NCBI RefSeq assembly: GCF_031081985.1
Contig: NZ_JARWSK010000001.1
Span: 310,001 to 374,000, forward strand
DNA length: 64,000 nt
Reading direction: 5' to 3'
Origin: Komagataeibacter xylinus
GTDB taxonomy: Bacteria > Pseudomonadota > Alphaproteobacteria > Acetobacterales > Acetobacteraceae
Part shown: positions 23,197 through 31,986 of the stretch, piece by piece
Numbering within the stretch: position 1 is the first letter of the stretch
How the letters are laid out: each line of letters begins with the position of its first letter
Translations under genes and position numbers: made by a program
Notes under the pieces: model-generated
Databases searched by the model: none
Seen by the model: the letters and a program-made list of their open reading frames with translations, nothing else
What the model was told of the DNA's origin: nothing

Positions 23197-23708
23197 GGCA
23201 GCTTATACGCTCGTCATGCCGGTTTTTTCGTTTTGGGCAAGTCGGCCGCGCGTGCCGTTGGCATGGATGCGGGCATTGCGGCCAGTCATGGCGTAAAGGG
23301 GCTGCGGGGAACGGGCAGGGTTATGGGCATGAGACGCCTGCATGAAAAATGAGCGGGAGGGGCCGTCAGTGTGACAGGGATGCGGCAGGCGTCGGGGCAT
23401 GAAGGCGCGGAGCACGTCGCCTGCGCGACAGATGACCGCGCCGGTTTCAACATGCTGGGGGGCAGGGCACATCATGTGTCTTGTAACGCATTCCGTCAGG
23501 ACCGGTTCAGCGTAACGAGGGGGATCGTGACGCGTCAAGCCATGTCCATTCTTCATGGGAGTGCCGGGGCCTTTCATCCATCAGTGATGCATTTGTGCTG
23601 GCCCGTTTGAAAGGGGCGGCTTAATACTGCCCCGGCCATGCCCTGCCCAGAAGGAACGCTTCCCCCCTTGATGCGCCCGTCCTGCTCCCCCAAAGGCTCC
23701 CGCCTGCC
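23197..23708. other. Intergenic region without a supported gene
   Basis: This 510-base gap lies between the divergent MFS and helicase genes. Several short frames are open because of high GC, but none has a ribosome site or recognisable content. It presumably holds both promoters. Confidence 0.45.
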
Positions 23709-25031
23709 ATGTCCCGCACGGTCCTGACCGCGTGCCAGGAGCGTGCGCTGGCTGAAATCCTGGCCGCGCGCGGGGTCTCGGCCACGCATCTTCTGACCGG
23801 TTACGCGGGCACGGGCAAGACCACGCTCATGCAGCAGGTGGCCCGCGCGCTGCACAAGCAGGGGGCGGATGTGGTGTTTACCGCCGCCACCCACAAGGCC
23901 ACCGCCGTGCTCAAGGCGCGGGTGGGCAAGCTTGCGCCGTGTCGCACCATTCATAATGTGCTCTCGCTCCAGCCCGGCGCGCAGGATGGCCGTGAGGTGT
24001 TGCAGCGCGCCGATCGACCCGAGCCGATCACGGCGGATGTCATCATCATTGATGAATGTTCCATGGTCGGTTCCGAACTCATGCGCTGGGTGCGCGACCT
24101 CGTGCCAGACCGCTTCGTGCTGTTTGTGGGCGACCCGGCGCAGTTGCCACCGGTGGGCGAGGCGATCAGCCCGTCCTTCGCCATCCGCTCGGCCTCGCAT
24201 CTCGAAACCGTGGTGCGGCAGGCGGCGGACAACCCGCTCGTAGCCGCCGCCACCGCCATCCGCGAAAGCCAGGGCGGCCCGCTGGACTGGTCATGGTGCC
24301 GCGCCAGCCACCATGAGGGCGCGGGTCTGTTCGTGCCACGCACGCCTGATGCATGGATGCAGCGTGCTTTCACCTCCGATGCCTTCCGCGCCGATAGCGA
24401 TGCGTTCCGCTACCTGTGCTGGACCAATGCGCGGGTCGATGCCGTCAACCGCACCGTGCGCCGGTGGGTGCACGGGGGCGAGACGCCGATGCCCTTTGTG
24501 GCGGGCGAGCGCGTGATTGCCCGTGTTCCGGTCATGGATGTGGAAGGCCGCCGCGTGATGGTGGCCACCAACGAGGAGGCGGAAATTGCCGATATCCGCC
24601 CCGGCGTGCTGCGTCATGCCTTTCCCGCCACATCAAAGGTGCCCGGATGGACTACCGACCTGCCGGTGTATGATGTGGTATTGCGCACCCTGGCGGGCGA
24701 TGAAACACCGGTGGCCATCCTGCGCCCCGGGGCGAATATGGGGGCGATCGAGCAGCGCCTGAAGCGCGAGGCTGTCCTTGAGCGCGCGCGCTGGCAGCAC
24801 CGCTTCGTGTTCCGCCGCAATATTGGGCGGCTCCAGGCGGTTTACGCCATGACCGTGCATACCGCGCAGGGCAGTACGTTTGGTCGCGTGTTCGTGGATG
24901 TGGGTGATATCAGCCGCCGCGCCGCCACCAATGTGCTTGAAGCGCAGCAACTGCTCTATGTCGCGGCCACGCGGCCCACCACGGCCATGATTCTCACCGG
25001 CCTGCCCACAGGGGCAACAGGCCGGAAGTGA
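23709..25031 (+). CDS. Dda/RecD-like superfamily 1 DNA helicase
   Basis: The 440-residue protein has the SF1B helicase core: Walker A GYAGTGKTTLMQQ (about residues 31-43), Walker B VIIIDECSMVGSE, motif III GDPAQLPPVGE, and the UvrD-like C-terminal domain VYAMTVHTAQGSTFGRVFVD followed by LYVAATRPTT. It is compact and lacks the long N-terminal extension of RecD2, so it resembles T4 Dda and its bacterial chromosomal relatives. These proteins unwind DNA 5' to 3' and are linked to replication restart or repair. It stands alone. The origin could be an old phage gene, but base composition matches the neighbours. Confidence 0.85.
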   Translation: MSRTVLTACQERALAEILAARGVSATHLLTGYAGTGKTTLMQQVARALHKQGADVVFTAATHKATAVLKARVGKLAPCRTIHNVLSLQPGAQDGREVLQRADRPEPITADVIIIDECSMVGSELMRWVRDLVPDRFVLFVGDPAQLPPVGEAISPSFAIRSASHLETVVRQAADNPLVAAATAIRESQGGPLDWSWCRASHHEGAGLFVPRTPDAWMQRAFTSDAFRADSDAFRYLCWTNARVDAVNRTVRRWVHGGETPMPFVAGERVIARVPVMDVEGRRVMVATNEEAEIADIRPGVLRHAFPATSKVPGWTTDLPVYDVVLRTLAGDETPVAILRPGANMGAIEQRLKREAVLERARWQHRFVFRRNIGRLQAVYAMTVHTAQGSTFGRVFVDVGDISRRAATNVLEAQQLLYVAATRPTTAMILTGLPTGATGRK

Positions 25032-25962
25032 CGGGCAGGGGTGGATAAAGGACTGTTCACGTCCTGTTGTTCAAAAAAAGGACCGCTGCGATACGATTTT
25101 GGAATTATGGCGGTTTTGCGCGATTTTTATAAAAATACCCGGTCTTTTCAATAAGATGCATATTATACGCCCTATATTTTATATTTTGGAAATTCCTGAA
25201 AACTTTCATAAAATCTTAAATCATCACCATGAGACTGAAGGCTCATGGTTGCACCATGGGGGAGGGGGATGAACCGCCTGACCGCTACGTCCCGGGCCGG
25301 GTTGCCCGGCATCGTGGCAGGGCTGTTTCCTTCCCGCATGCAAGACATGGCGGTGCGCTGACAGGCGCATTCGTTCCGTTGCACACTGACCACGCGGGTG
25401 TGCGCGGCCAGGCCCCCGGTCCGACAGGCCATGCAGGGGGCGGCAGAACGCCACGGGGCCCATACGCCTTGCGGCATACAGGCGAGGCAACGCATCAGGT
25501 GCCGGATAACGGGTTATGTCCCGCCCGGCCCTGACAGGAGAAGGCAGAGGCGACCCCGGTTCCTTCAGGATGATATGGACCTCATCCACCTGACAGACGG
25601 CAGCAAGCCTGTCGCAATGATAGGAATCAGTGATAACACACCCATGCTTATGGCATGCCGTGCGCGATACGGATTGGGCGCAGGCCGCACGCAAAGGCGT
25701 ATCTGTTCACAATCTGGTCAGGTCGTGTCGCGTCATGCCCCCAAGGGCTATCGCGATGGGGGAAGCGAAGTCCCGGCCCATAACGGACGCTTACATCATA
25801 TGCTCTGATATCCTGTTAACCATTAACTGAAAGTATAAACTGTCAGGAATGGGCCAAAATCCGGGGCGGATATTCTGTATCTATTTTACAAATTAACTTA
25901 TGGCGAAAATATGTCATTAATGAGATCATTCGTAATCGCGTTGAGAACAGAAAAAAATTAAC
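25032..25962. other. Long upstream region of the cdg1-type operon, no gene supported
   Basis: About 930 bases separate the helicase from the FixK-like gene. The DNA is AT-rich at both ends (25080-25230 and 25800-25960) and GC-rich in the middle. The middle frames lack ribosome sites and look like chance. I found no clear FNR-type TTGAT-N4-ATCAA box. A promoter with a long untranslated leader or a small RNA is possible. Confidence 0.4.
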
Positions 25963-26589
25963 ATGTCTCTTGTGCAGCCTTCTCTGTCTTCTGATGGAAC
26001 GAAACGGACATTTTCCGAACGTCAGGAATTCATGACGGAAGATATGCCCGCCAGCATGCATTTCCATGTGGTGTCCGGAGGCGCGCGCCTTTTCAAATCC
26101 CTGCCTGACGGGCGGCGGCAGATTATCGGTTTTGCCCATAAAGGCGATGTGCTCCCCGCCTATCCCTGCACCCGCTACCATTACAGCGCCGAAGCCATGC
26201 GCAGCCTGCAGGTGGTGTGCGTGCCCGCGCCCTATCTGAGCCACCTGCATGAAACCTCGCCCGGTGCTTGCGCGGCTTCGCTGAATTCCGCCCGCCAGTT
26301 GCTGGTCAGCCTGCATGCCCGGCTGCTCATGCTTGGCCGCCAGACCGCGCGCGAGCGCCTGGCAACCTTCCTGCTCGGTCAGGGCACGCGCATGGGGCCG
26401 GGTGAACTCTGGCCCGTTGATCCGTCCATTTCACGTGCGGACATGGCCGATTTCCTTGGCCTGACCACCGAGACTGTCAGCCGCCTGCTCAGTGCCTTCC
26501 ATCGGGAGCAGCTTATCTGCCGGGAACGGCGCGCCATCCATATTCTCGATCCTGACCGCTTGCGGGCGATCGTGGCCCACCCAGAATGA
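25963..26589 (+). CDS. Crp/FNR-family regulator of the FixK type (cdg1a-like)
   Basis: The 208-residue protein has a cyclic-nucleotide-binding-fold sensor (FHVVSGGARLFKSLPDGRRQ; GFAHKGDVLPAYP) and a C-terminal winged helix with ISRADMADFLGLTTETVSRL, the FNR/FixK recognition-helix pattern. The N-terminus lacks the cysteine cluster of oxygen-sensing FNR, so it is FixK-like rather than an iron-sulphur sensor. Its TGA overlaps the ATG of the phosphodiesterase gene, so the two are translationally coupled. This order, regulator then pdeA1 then dgc1, matches the cdg1 operon described in Gluconacetobacter xylinus, whose first gene cdg1a encodes such a regulator. It may autoregulate the operon with oxygen supply. 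Confidence 0.85.
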   Translation: MSLVQPSLSSDGTKRTFSERQEFMTEDMPASMHFHVVSGGARLFKSLPDGRRQIIGFAHKGDVLPAYPCTRYHYSAEAMRSLQVVCVPAPYLSHLHETSPGACAASLNSARQLLVSLHARLLMLGRQTARERLATFLLGQGTRMGPGELWPVDPSISRADMADFLGLTTETVSRLLSAFHREQLICRERRAIHILDPDRLRAIVAHPE

Positions 26590-28910
26590 CAGCGAAGAAA
26601 GACAGCACGACGATGCCCGACATCACAGCCCTCACCACAGAAATCCTTCTTCCCGCCCTTGAGCAGGCCATTGATGCAACTGTCATCATCGGGCAGGAAA
26701 ACGAGATCATCTTCTATAACCAGGCGGCGGAATCCCTGTGGGGCATTCCCCGCGCCGACGTGATCGGCCGCAATGTCGACTGCCTGGTGCCCACCCGCCT
26801 GCGCCATGAGCATGACCGCTACATCGACCGCAACCGCGAGACCGGGCATAACCGCATTGTCGGCACATCGCGCGAGGTGGAGTTCACCCGCGCCGATGGG
26901 GAATACATCTGTGGCGAGCTTTCGCTCTCCAAGGTGCAGATCGGCCAGGGCGACAAGCGGCTCACCTACTACATGGGCGTGATGAAGAACGTCACGGAGG
27001 AGAGCCAGCGCCGCAAGATCCTGATCCTGCAGAACGACGTGCTGCAGGCGCTGGCCAGCGACATGCTGATCCAGGATATTGGCGAGCTGATCTGCCGCAA
27101 GGTTGAAGCCTTCGTGCCCAACTCGGTCGCGGCCTTGCTGGTGCTCGATGATGCGCAGCCTTGGCGGGTGATCTGCACCTCCGCCCTGCCGCCGCGCATC
27201 CGCAATGCGCTTGAAACCACCGTGCCGTCACCTTCGGATGTGGAAAAGCTCAAGGCCAATGCCTCCTATACCGGCCACCTAGTGTGGAACAACTACCAGT
27301 CCATGTGCCGCTCGCTGGGGCTGCAGTCGTGCTATGCGGCGCCGGTCATGGCTGGTGACGGGCGGGTAACGGGCATCTTCGCACTGTACCTGCGCGAGCC
27401 CAACCAGCTTGGCGCGTGGCCGCAGCGCCTTGTGGGGGCGTGCCTGCCCTTCTGCGCGCTGGCGCTGGAGCAGCACGCCACCAAGACCCACCTGACCCAG
27501 CTTGCCCGCTATGACAGCCTGACCGGCCTGCTCAACCGTGGCGCGCTGCATCGCGTGATGGAAGACATCATCGCCCAGCCCGGCAACCGCACGCTGGCCA
27601 TCTTCATGCTCGATATCGACCGTTTCCGCGATATCAACGATGCGCTCGGCCATGTCTATGCCGACCAGTTCCTTGTCGAGATCGCAGGCCGCATCCGCTC
27701 CATCGCCAAGGACGATTACGTGCTCAGCCGCTCGGGTGGTGATGAGTTCGTGGTGGTCGTGCCGGATTGCGAAGGCAAGCAGATCGAGGAAATTGCCCAC
27801 AAGCTGCTCGAAACCATCGGTCGCCCGCTCCAGATCGGGCAGAATACGCTGTCTATCTCGTGCTCGATCGGCATCAGCACTTTCCCCGCCAACGGGCCGG
27901 ACAGCGAATCCCTGCTCAGCCATGCCGATACCGCCATGCGGCAGGCCAAGGAAGACGGGCGCGGCATCTTCCGCTTCGCCAATCTCGAGAAAAACCAGGT
28001 GGCGCAGGACCGGCTGGTGCTCGGCTCGGCGCTGCGTGATTCGCTGGCGCAGGGCATGCTGCAACTGCATTACCAGCCGCAGGTGCGCACCCACACGCTC
28101 GAACTCAGCGGTGTCGAGGCGCTGTCACGCTGGCATCATCCGCATCTTGGCAATATCTTCCCCTCGCGCTTCATCGCCGTGGCGGAGGAGACCGGCCAGA
28201 TCGAGGCCATTGGCCGCTGGTCGCTGCTCGAGGCCTGCCGCCAGATCGTGAAGTGGGACCGCGACGGCATCCATGTGCCCACCGTGGCCGTGAACCTGTC
28301 TGCCGTGCATTTCCGCAACCGCGCGCTGCCCGAGCACATCGCGGCGCTGCTCAAGGACCATAACCTCAAGCCTTCGCGCCTGACGGTGGAAATTACCGAG
28401 AGCGTGATGATGGATAACAGCCGCGACACCGAGGAAGTGCTCCAGTCGATCCGCAATATCGGCTGTGGCCTGTCGATGGATGATTTTGGCACCGGGTATT
28501 CATCGCTCTCGCGGCTCACGCGCCTGCCACTGACCGAGATCAAGATCGACCGTAGCTTCATCAACGATTTTGAATACGACACCAACGCCCAGGCCGTGAC
28601 CATGGCGGTGATCGGCATCGGCTCGCGGCTGGGCATGACGGTCGTGACCGAAGGCGTCGAGACCGAGCAGCAGCGCGACCTGCTGGAGAAACTCAACTGC
28701 GACGTGATGCAGGGCTACCTGTTCGCCAAGCCGCTGGCGCCGCAGGATCTTGAATCCTGGGTGCGCCGTGGCGGAGCGCCTGCGGTCATTCGTGAAATTG
28801 AGGCAGCCCGCGCCAAGAAGGGTGGCAAGCCCGAAAGCAGCGGCAAAAAAGACGGTGCCCCTGCAGCCAAGCCTGCTGCTGCAAGCCCCGCAACCCCCGA
28901 AAAGTCCTGA
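26586..28910 (+). CDS. pdeA1: Heme-PAS c-di-GMP phosphodiesterase, PDEA1-like
   Basis: This 774-residue enzyme has a DosP-type heme PAS (about residues 15-140). The proximal His is in LRHEHDRYIDRNRETG, and VGTSREV has Thr for the distal Met with the following Arg retained. A GAF-like region (about 150-305), a GGDEF domain with intact SGGDEF but no RxxD inhibitory site, and a complete EAL domain follow: GVEALSRWHHP, AVNLSAVHF, VEITESV, MDDFGTGYSS, KIDRSF, TEGVET. The last 35 residues are a Lys/Ala/Pro-rich tail. In G. xylinus the matching enzyme PDEA1 is an oxygen-regulated heme protein that degrades c-di-GMP and so lowers cellulose synthesis. The ATG overlaps the upstream stop. Confidence 0.88.
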   Translation: MTAKKDSTTMPDITALTTEILLPALEQAIDATVIIGQENEIIFYNQAAESLWGIPRADVIGRNVDCLVPTRLRHEHDRYIDRNRETGHNRIVGTSREVEFTRADGEYICGELSLSKVQIGQGDKRLTYYMGVMKNVTEESQRRKILILQNDVLQALASDMLIQDIGELICRKVEAFVPNSVAALLVLDDAQPWRVICTSALPPRIRNALETTVPSPSDVEKLKANASYTGHLVWNNYQSMCRSLGLQSCYAAPVMAGDGRVTGIFALYLREPNQLGAWPQRLVGACLPFCALALEQHATKTHLTQLARYDSLTGLLNRGALHRVMEDIIAQPGNRTLAIFMLDIDRFRDINDALGHVYADQFLVEIAGRIRSIAKDDYVLSRSGGDEFVVVVPDCEGKQIEEIAHKLLETIGRPLQIGQNTLSISCSIGISTFPANGPDSESLLSHADTAMRQAKEDGRGIFRFANLEKNQVAQDRLVLGSALRDSLAQGMLQLHYQPQVRTHTLELSGVEALSRWHHPHLGNIFPSRFIAVAEETGQIEAIGRWSLLEACRQIVKWDRDGIHVPTVAVNLSAVHFRNRALPEHIAALLKDHNLKPSRLTVEITESVMMDNSRDTEEVLQSIRNIGCGLSMDDFGTGYSSLSRLTRLPLTEIKIDRSFINDFEYDTNAQAVTMAVIGIGSRLGMTVVTEGVETEQQRDLLEKLNCDVMQGYLFAKPLAPQDLESWVRRGGAPAVIREIEAARAKKGGKPESSGKKDGAPAAKPAAASPATPEKS

Positions 28911-28940
28911 TCTGCTACGGGATAGATGGAGCCATACGCC

Positions 28941-30683
28941 ATGTCACTCAAGCACGATGATCGCCTGCGCGCGCTGACCCACCAGGATTCGGATTTCTGG
29001 GCCGATGTTGTGGACAATGTCCTGATCGTGGCCATTACCGATGTGCGTGGTGTGATTACCTATGTGAATGACCGCTTTTGCGAGATCAGCCGCTACCCGC
29101 GTGAAGAACTGCTGGGGGCGACGCATCGCATCGTCAATTCCGGGTATCATGATGCGAGCTTCTTCAGGCAGATGTACCGCACCATCCGGGGGGGCGAGAT
29201 ATGGCGCGGCAATATCTGCAACCGGGCCAAGGATGGCACGCTGTACTGGGTGGCCACCACCATCATGCCCAAGCACAACTCGCTTGGCGCGGTTGAGGGC
29301 TATGTCGCGACCCGTTTCGAGATTACCGAACTGATGAACACCCGCGACCGGCTCAAGTCGCTTGCCGCGACCGACCCGCTGACGGGGCTGTTCAACCGTG
29401 GTGGCTTCAACAACGTGCTCCAGACCGCAGTGGAAGATAAATCGCAGAACATTACCCGCGACATCATGCTGGTCATGTTCGATCTCGATGGCTTCAAGCA
29501 GATCAACGACATTCATGGCCACCATGCGGGCGATGTGGTGCTGAAGGTGATTTCCAACCGCCTTCTGGCGCTTGTCCACCCTGAAGATGCGGTCTGCCGG
29601 CTGGGGGGCGATGAGTTTGCGCTCATCCTCAACCATACGCTGCATAAATTTCCGCTTTCCCTCATGCTGGAGAAGCTGCTGGCCGAGCTCGAAGCGCCGA
29701 TCGAGGTGGGCAACACCATGGTCAACGTGTCGGGCAGCATCGGGGTCACCCCCATCGCCAGCCAGGAAAGTGCCGAATCGCTGCAGAAAAATGCCGATAT
29801 CGCGCTTTATGCCGCCAAGCGCGCGGGTGGCCACCAGGCGCGCATGTTTGACATGACCCTGCACCAGCATGCGCTGGAGCGGGCGCAGATCCTCAATGAT
29901 GCGCGTGAAGGGGTGATGAAGGACCAGTTCGAGCTTTACTACCAGCCGATCATGAACTTCAGCACCGGCAAGTGCGACCAGATCGAGGCGCTGCTGCGCT
30001 GGCACCACCCGCAGCGCGGCCTGCTGGCGGCGGAAAGCTTCCGCGATGTATTCCTTGATGCGGCTCTGGCGCAGGTCATGAGCCCGCGCCTGGTCAAGTC
30101 CTTCCAGAATGACATGCGGATGTGGAATACAAGCCTCGACGCGTATCCCAACCTGACCATCAATCTCTCGCGGCTGGACCTGCTCAATATCGGCTTCCAG
30201 AATGACCTTGAGGCTGAAATAAAGCGGCAGGGTGGCAAGGCGGCCGATTACGTGCTGGAAATATCGGAAAGCGTGCTGGCGGGCAGGCGCTCCGATCGTG
30301 TGCTGCAGCGCCTGCAGGAACTGAGCGAACTCGGCTTCCAGCTAACGCTCGATGATTTCGGGCTGGCGACGCTGCCAATCTCGGTTCTGCGCACGATTTC
30401 CTTCACGCAGGCCAAGATATCACGCAAGCTGGTCAAGGACATTGAAACCAGCCCGCAGGCGCGCGGCGTGGTGGCGCATCTGATTGGTCTGGCACATGCG
30501 TTCGGGCTGAGCGTGACCGTGAGCGGCGTGGAAACCAAAGGCCAGATGGAGGTCCTGCGCGAGATGGGTGCCGACCGAATTCAGGGTTTTTATATTTCTC
30601 CCCCGATTTCTGCTGCGAATCTTGTGCTTGCGGAGCACATCATTGCGCCAGATCATACCGAGATCACGTTACAGGCGTCATGA
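28941..30683 (+). CDS. dgc1: Diguanylate cyclase, PAS-GGDEF with inactive EAL (DGC1-like)
   Basis: The product (580 residues from ATG 28941, GGAG eight bases upstream) starts with a flavin-type PAS: ITYVNDRFCEISRYPREELL, HRIVNSGYHDASFF and DGTLYWVATTI, as in NifL-like proteins and the FAD-binding AxDGC2. The cyclase domain has an intact LGGDEF and no RxxD inhibitory site (HPED instead). In the EAL domain the first motif IEALLRW remains, but the metal and catalytic positions are lost: KISRKL replaces KIDRSF and TVSGVET replaces AEGVET. It should therefore make, not break, c-di-GMP under redox control. It lies 30 bases after pdeA1, and an ATG at 28926 is possible. Confidence 0.88.
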   Translation: MSLKHDDRLRALTHQDSDFWADVVDNVLIVAITDVRGVITYVNDRFCEISRYPREELLGATHRIVNSGYHDASFFRQMYRTIRGGEIWRGNICNRAKDGTLYWVATTIMPKHNSLGAVEGYVATRFEITELMNTRDRLKSLAATDPLTGLFNRGGFNNVLQTAVEDKSQNITRDIMLVMFDLDGFKQINDIHGHHAGDVVLKVISNRLLALVHPEDAVCRLGGDEFALILNHTLHKFPLSLMLEKLLAELEAPIEVGNTMVNVSGSIGVTPIASQESAESLQKNADIALYAAKRAGGHQARMFDMTLHQHALERAQILNDAREGVMKDQFELYYQPIMNFSTGKCDQIEALLRWHHPQRGLLAAESFRDVFLDAALAQVMSPRLVKSFQNDMRMWNTSLDAYPNLTINLSRLDLLNIGFQNDLEAEIKRQGGKAADYVLEISESVLAGRRSDRVLQRLQELSELGFQLTLDDFGLATLPISVLRTISFTQAKISRKLVKDIETSPQARGVVAHLIGLAHAFGLSVTVSGVETKGQMEVLREMGADRIQGFYISPPISAANLVLAEHIIAPDHTEITLQAS

Positions 30684-30689
30684 CACGCC

Positions 30690-31106
30690 ATGCGCCTTAC
30701 TTTATACACCGACTACTCCATTCGAACCCTTATCTACCTTGGGCAGAACCCGGGTAGACGGGTTGCGATCCAGGAGATTGCTGCGACGCACCGCATTTCC
30801 CAGAATCATCTGGTCAAGGTGGTGAACCGTCTGTCCAGCAACGGTGTCATTCTGGCGCGGCGCGGGCGCAGTGGCGGCCTGGAACTTGCCGGTGCGCCGC
30901 ACCAGATCATTATTGGCGATATCATCCGCCTTATGGAGGCGGATATGGGCAAAATTGTGTCCTGTAATCCTGAAAACGGGCAGGCGTGCGTATTGGCTGA
31001 TGCATGTCGCCTGCAAGGACTGTTTGCCAAATCGGTCAATGCCTTCATGTCGGTACTCGATCGCATTACGTTGCATGATATCCTGCATGAGCCTAAGAAA
31101 CTGTAA
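30690..31106 (+). CDS. Rrf2-family regulator, NsrR-like (first copy)
   Basis: The 138-residue protein has the Rrf2 winged helix (MRLTLYTDYSIRTLIYLG; ISQNHLVKVVNRLSSNG; RRGRSGGLEL) and three cysteines spaced as in NsrR (CNPENGQACVLADACRL). NsrR proteins hold an iron-sulphur cluster and release DNA when nitric oxide reacts with it. It begins only six bases after dgc1 and is almost certainly the fourth gene of that operon, where the G. xylinus operon has cdg1d. I did not verify that cdg1d is an Rrf2 protein. It could report NO or redox state to the operon. Confidence 0.85.
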   Translation: MRLTLYTDYSIRTLIYLGQNPGRRVAIQEIAATHRISQNHLVKVVNRLSSNGVILARRGRSGGLELAGAPHQIIIGDIIRLMEADMGKIVSCNPENGQACVLADACRLQGLFAKSVNAFMSVLDRITLHDILHEPKKL

Positions 31107-31215
31107 AATCAGGCTCATGCAGGCAGGCTGAAGGCATGTGACCCGCTGTGCATGCGATGCGCATGGGATTGAAAAATCGCGCGTATCGGAATGCTCAGTG
31201 TCATCCAATGATAAG

Positions 31216-31254
31216 CCTGACTTATGATGAGATAATATTTATCTATAAGTCAGG
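31216..31254. promoter_or_regulatory. Long nested palindrome between the two Rrf2 genes
   Basis: CCTGACTTAT (31216-31225) and ATAAGTCAGG (31245-31254) are perfect 10-base arms. Inside them AGATA and TATCT form a second inverted repeat. The AT-rich centre and its position 184 bases upstream of the second Rrf2 gene suggest an operator, perhaps for the Rrf2 proteins. A weak terminator is an alternative. Confidence 0.5.
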
Positions 31255-31437
31255 AAGGCTACATTTTCTGGTTGCAATAAGGACGGCATAGGTCTTTTTT
31301 GGTGTGGCATGAGGAATTTGGCTCACACAGTGTAATAACAGGAACACCATGCCCCGCACGCCGTTGCCTTGGCCTACCGTCTGCTCCTGCATCATGCAGG
31401 CGGCCTTTAAAAGACAGGGAGCCAGAGCCGAGATACT

Positions 31438-31851
31438 ATGCGCCTGACCCTTCATACCGACTATGCCATTCGTGTTCTGGTTTATCTGGGGCAAAACCCT
31501 GGTCGACGCGTTTCAGTGCATGAAATTTCGGAAAATCATGGCATTTCCCATAATCACCTCGTCAAGGTGGTCAATCGGCTCTCTACCAACGGGGTTGTCG
31601 ATACCCGTCGGGGGCGGGCAGGGGGGCTGGAACTGCCGCGCATGCCGCATGAAATCGTCATAGGCGACATCGTGCGCATGATGGAGGCGGACATGCTCTC
31701 CATGAAAGCCTGCCAGCCAGAATACGGTCAGGCCTGCGTGCTTGCCGATATGTGCCGCCTACGCCATCTGCTGGCCCGTTCGTTGACTGCTTTCCTTGAT
31801 GTGCTGGACCAGACCACGCTGCATGATCTCCTGCCCCGCAAGGCAGCCTGA
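31438..31851 (+). CDS. Rrf2-family regulator, NsrR-like (second copy)
   Basis: This 137-residue protein is a close paralogue of the gene at 30690. It shares MRLTLHTDYAIRVLVYLGQN, the HNHLVKVVNRLS recognition helix, RRGRAGGLEL and the NsrR-type cysteine triad (CQPEYGQACVLADMCRL). The two were probably produced by tandem duplication and then diverged, mostly in the C-terminal tail and the cluster loop. The 330-base gap between them carries a long palindrome, so the second copy is probably transcribed on its own. It could sense NO with a different threshold or regulate a different target. Another 14-pair palindrome follows its stop. Confidence 0.85.
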   Translation: MRLTLHTDYAIRVLVYLGQNPGRRVSVHEISENHGISHNHLVKVVNRLSTNGVVDTRRGRAGGLELPRMPHEIVIGDIVRMMEADMLSMKACQPEYGQACVLADMCRLRHLLARSLTAFLDVLDQTTLHDLLPRKAA

Positions 31852-31881
31852 CATGACAGCGCATGATGAGGGACAGGTCTG

Positions 31882-31915
31882 GCATCGTCTATATACGTAC
31901 ATATATAGACGATGC
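31882..31915. repeat. Perfect 14-pair palindrome after the second Rrf2 gene
   Basis: GCATCGTCTATATA (31882-31895) and TATATAGACGATGC (31902-31915) pair without mismatch around a six-base loop. No T tract follows, so it is more likely an operator or cruciform site than a classical terminator. Confidence 0.6.
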
Positions 31916-31986
31916 TGGTCCGGCCCCGCCGCCCATGGGCCAGCCTCCGAGGGCTGGTCTGGTTTGCTGCTTCATTGGCAGCCGGG

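Noticed and set aside
24056-24316. Overlapping alternative frames within the helicase gene
   Set aside because: The helicase motifs are complete in a single frame, so these are shadows.
25224-25694. Minus-strand frame of 156 codons upstream of the cdg1-type operon
   Set aside because: Cys/His/Arg-rich shadow composition and no start signal; other frames in the same stretch are equally open.
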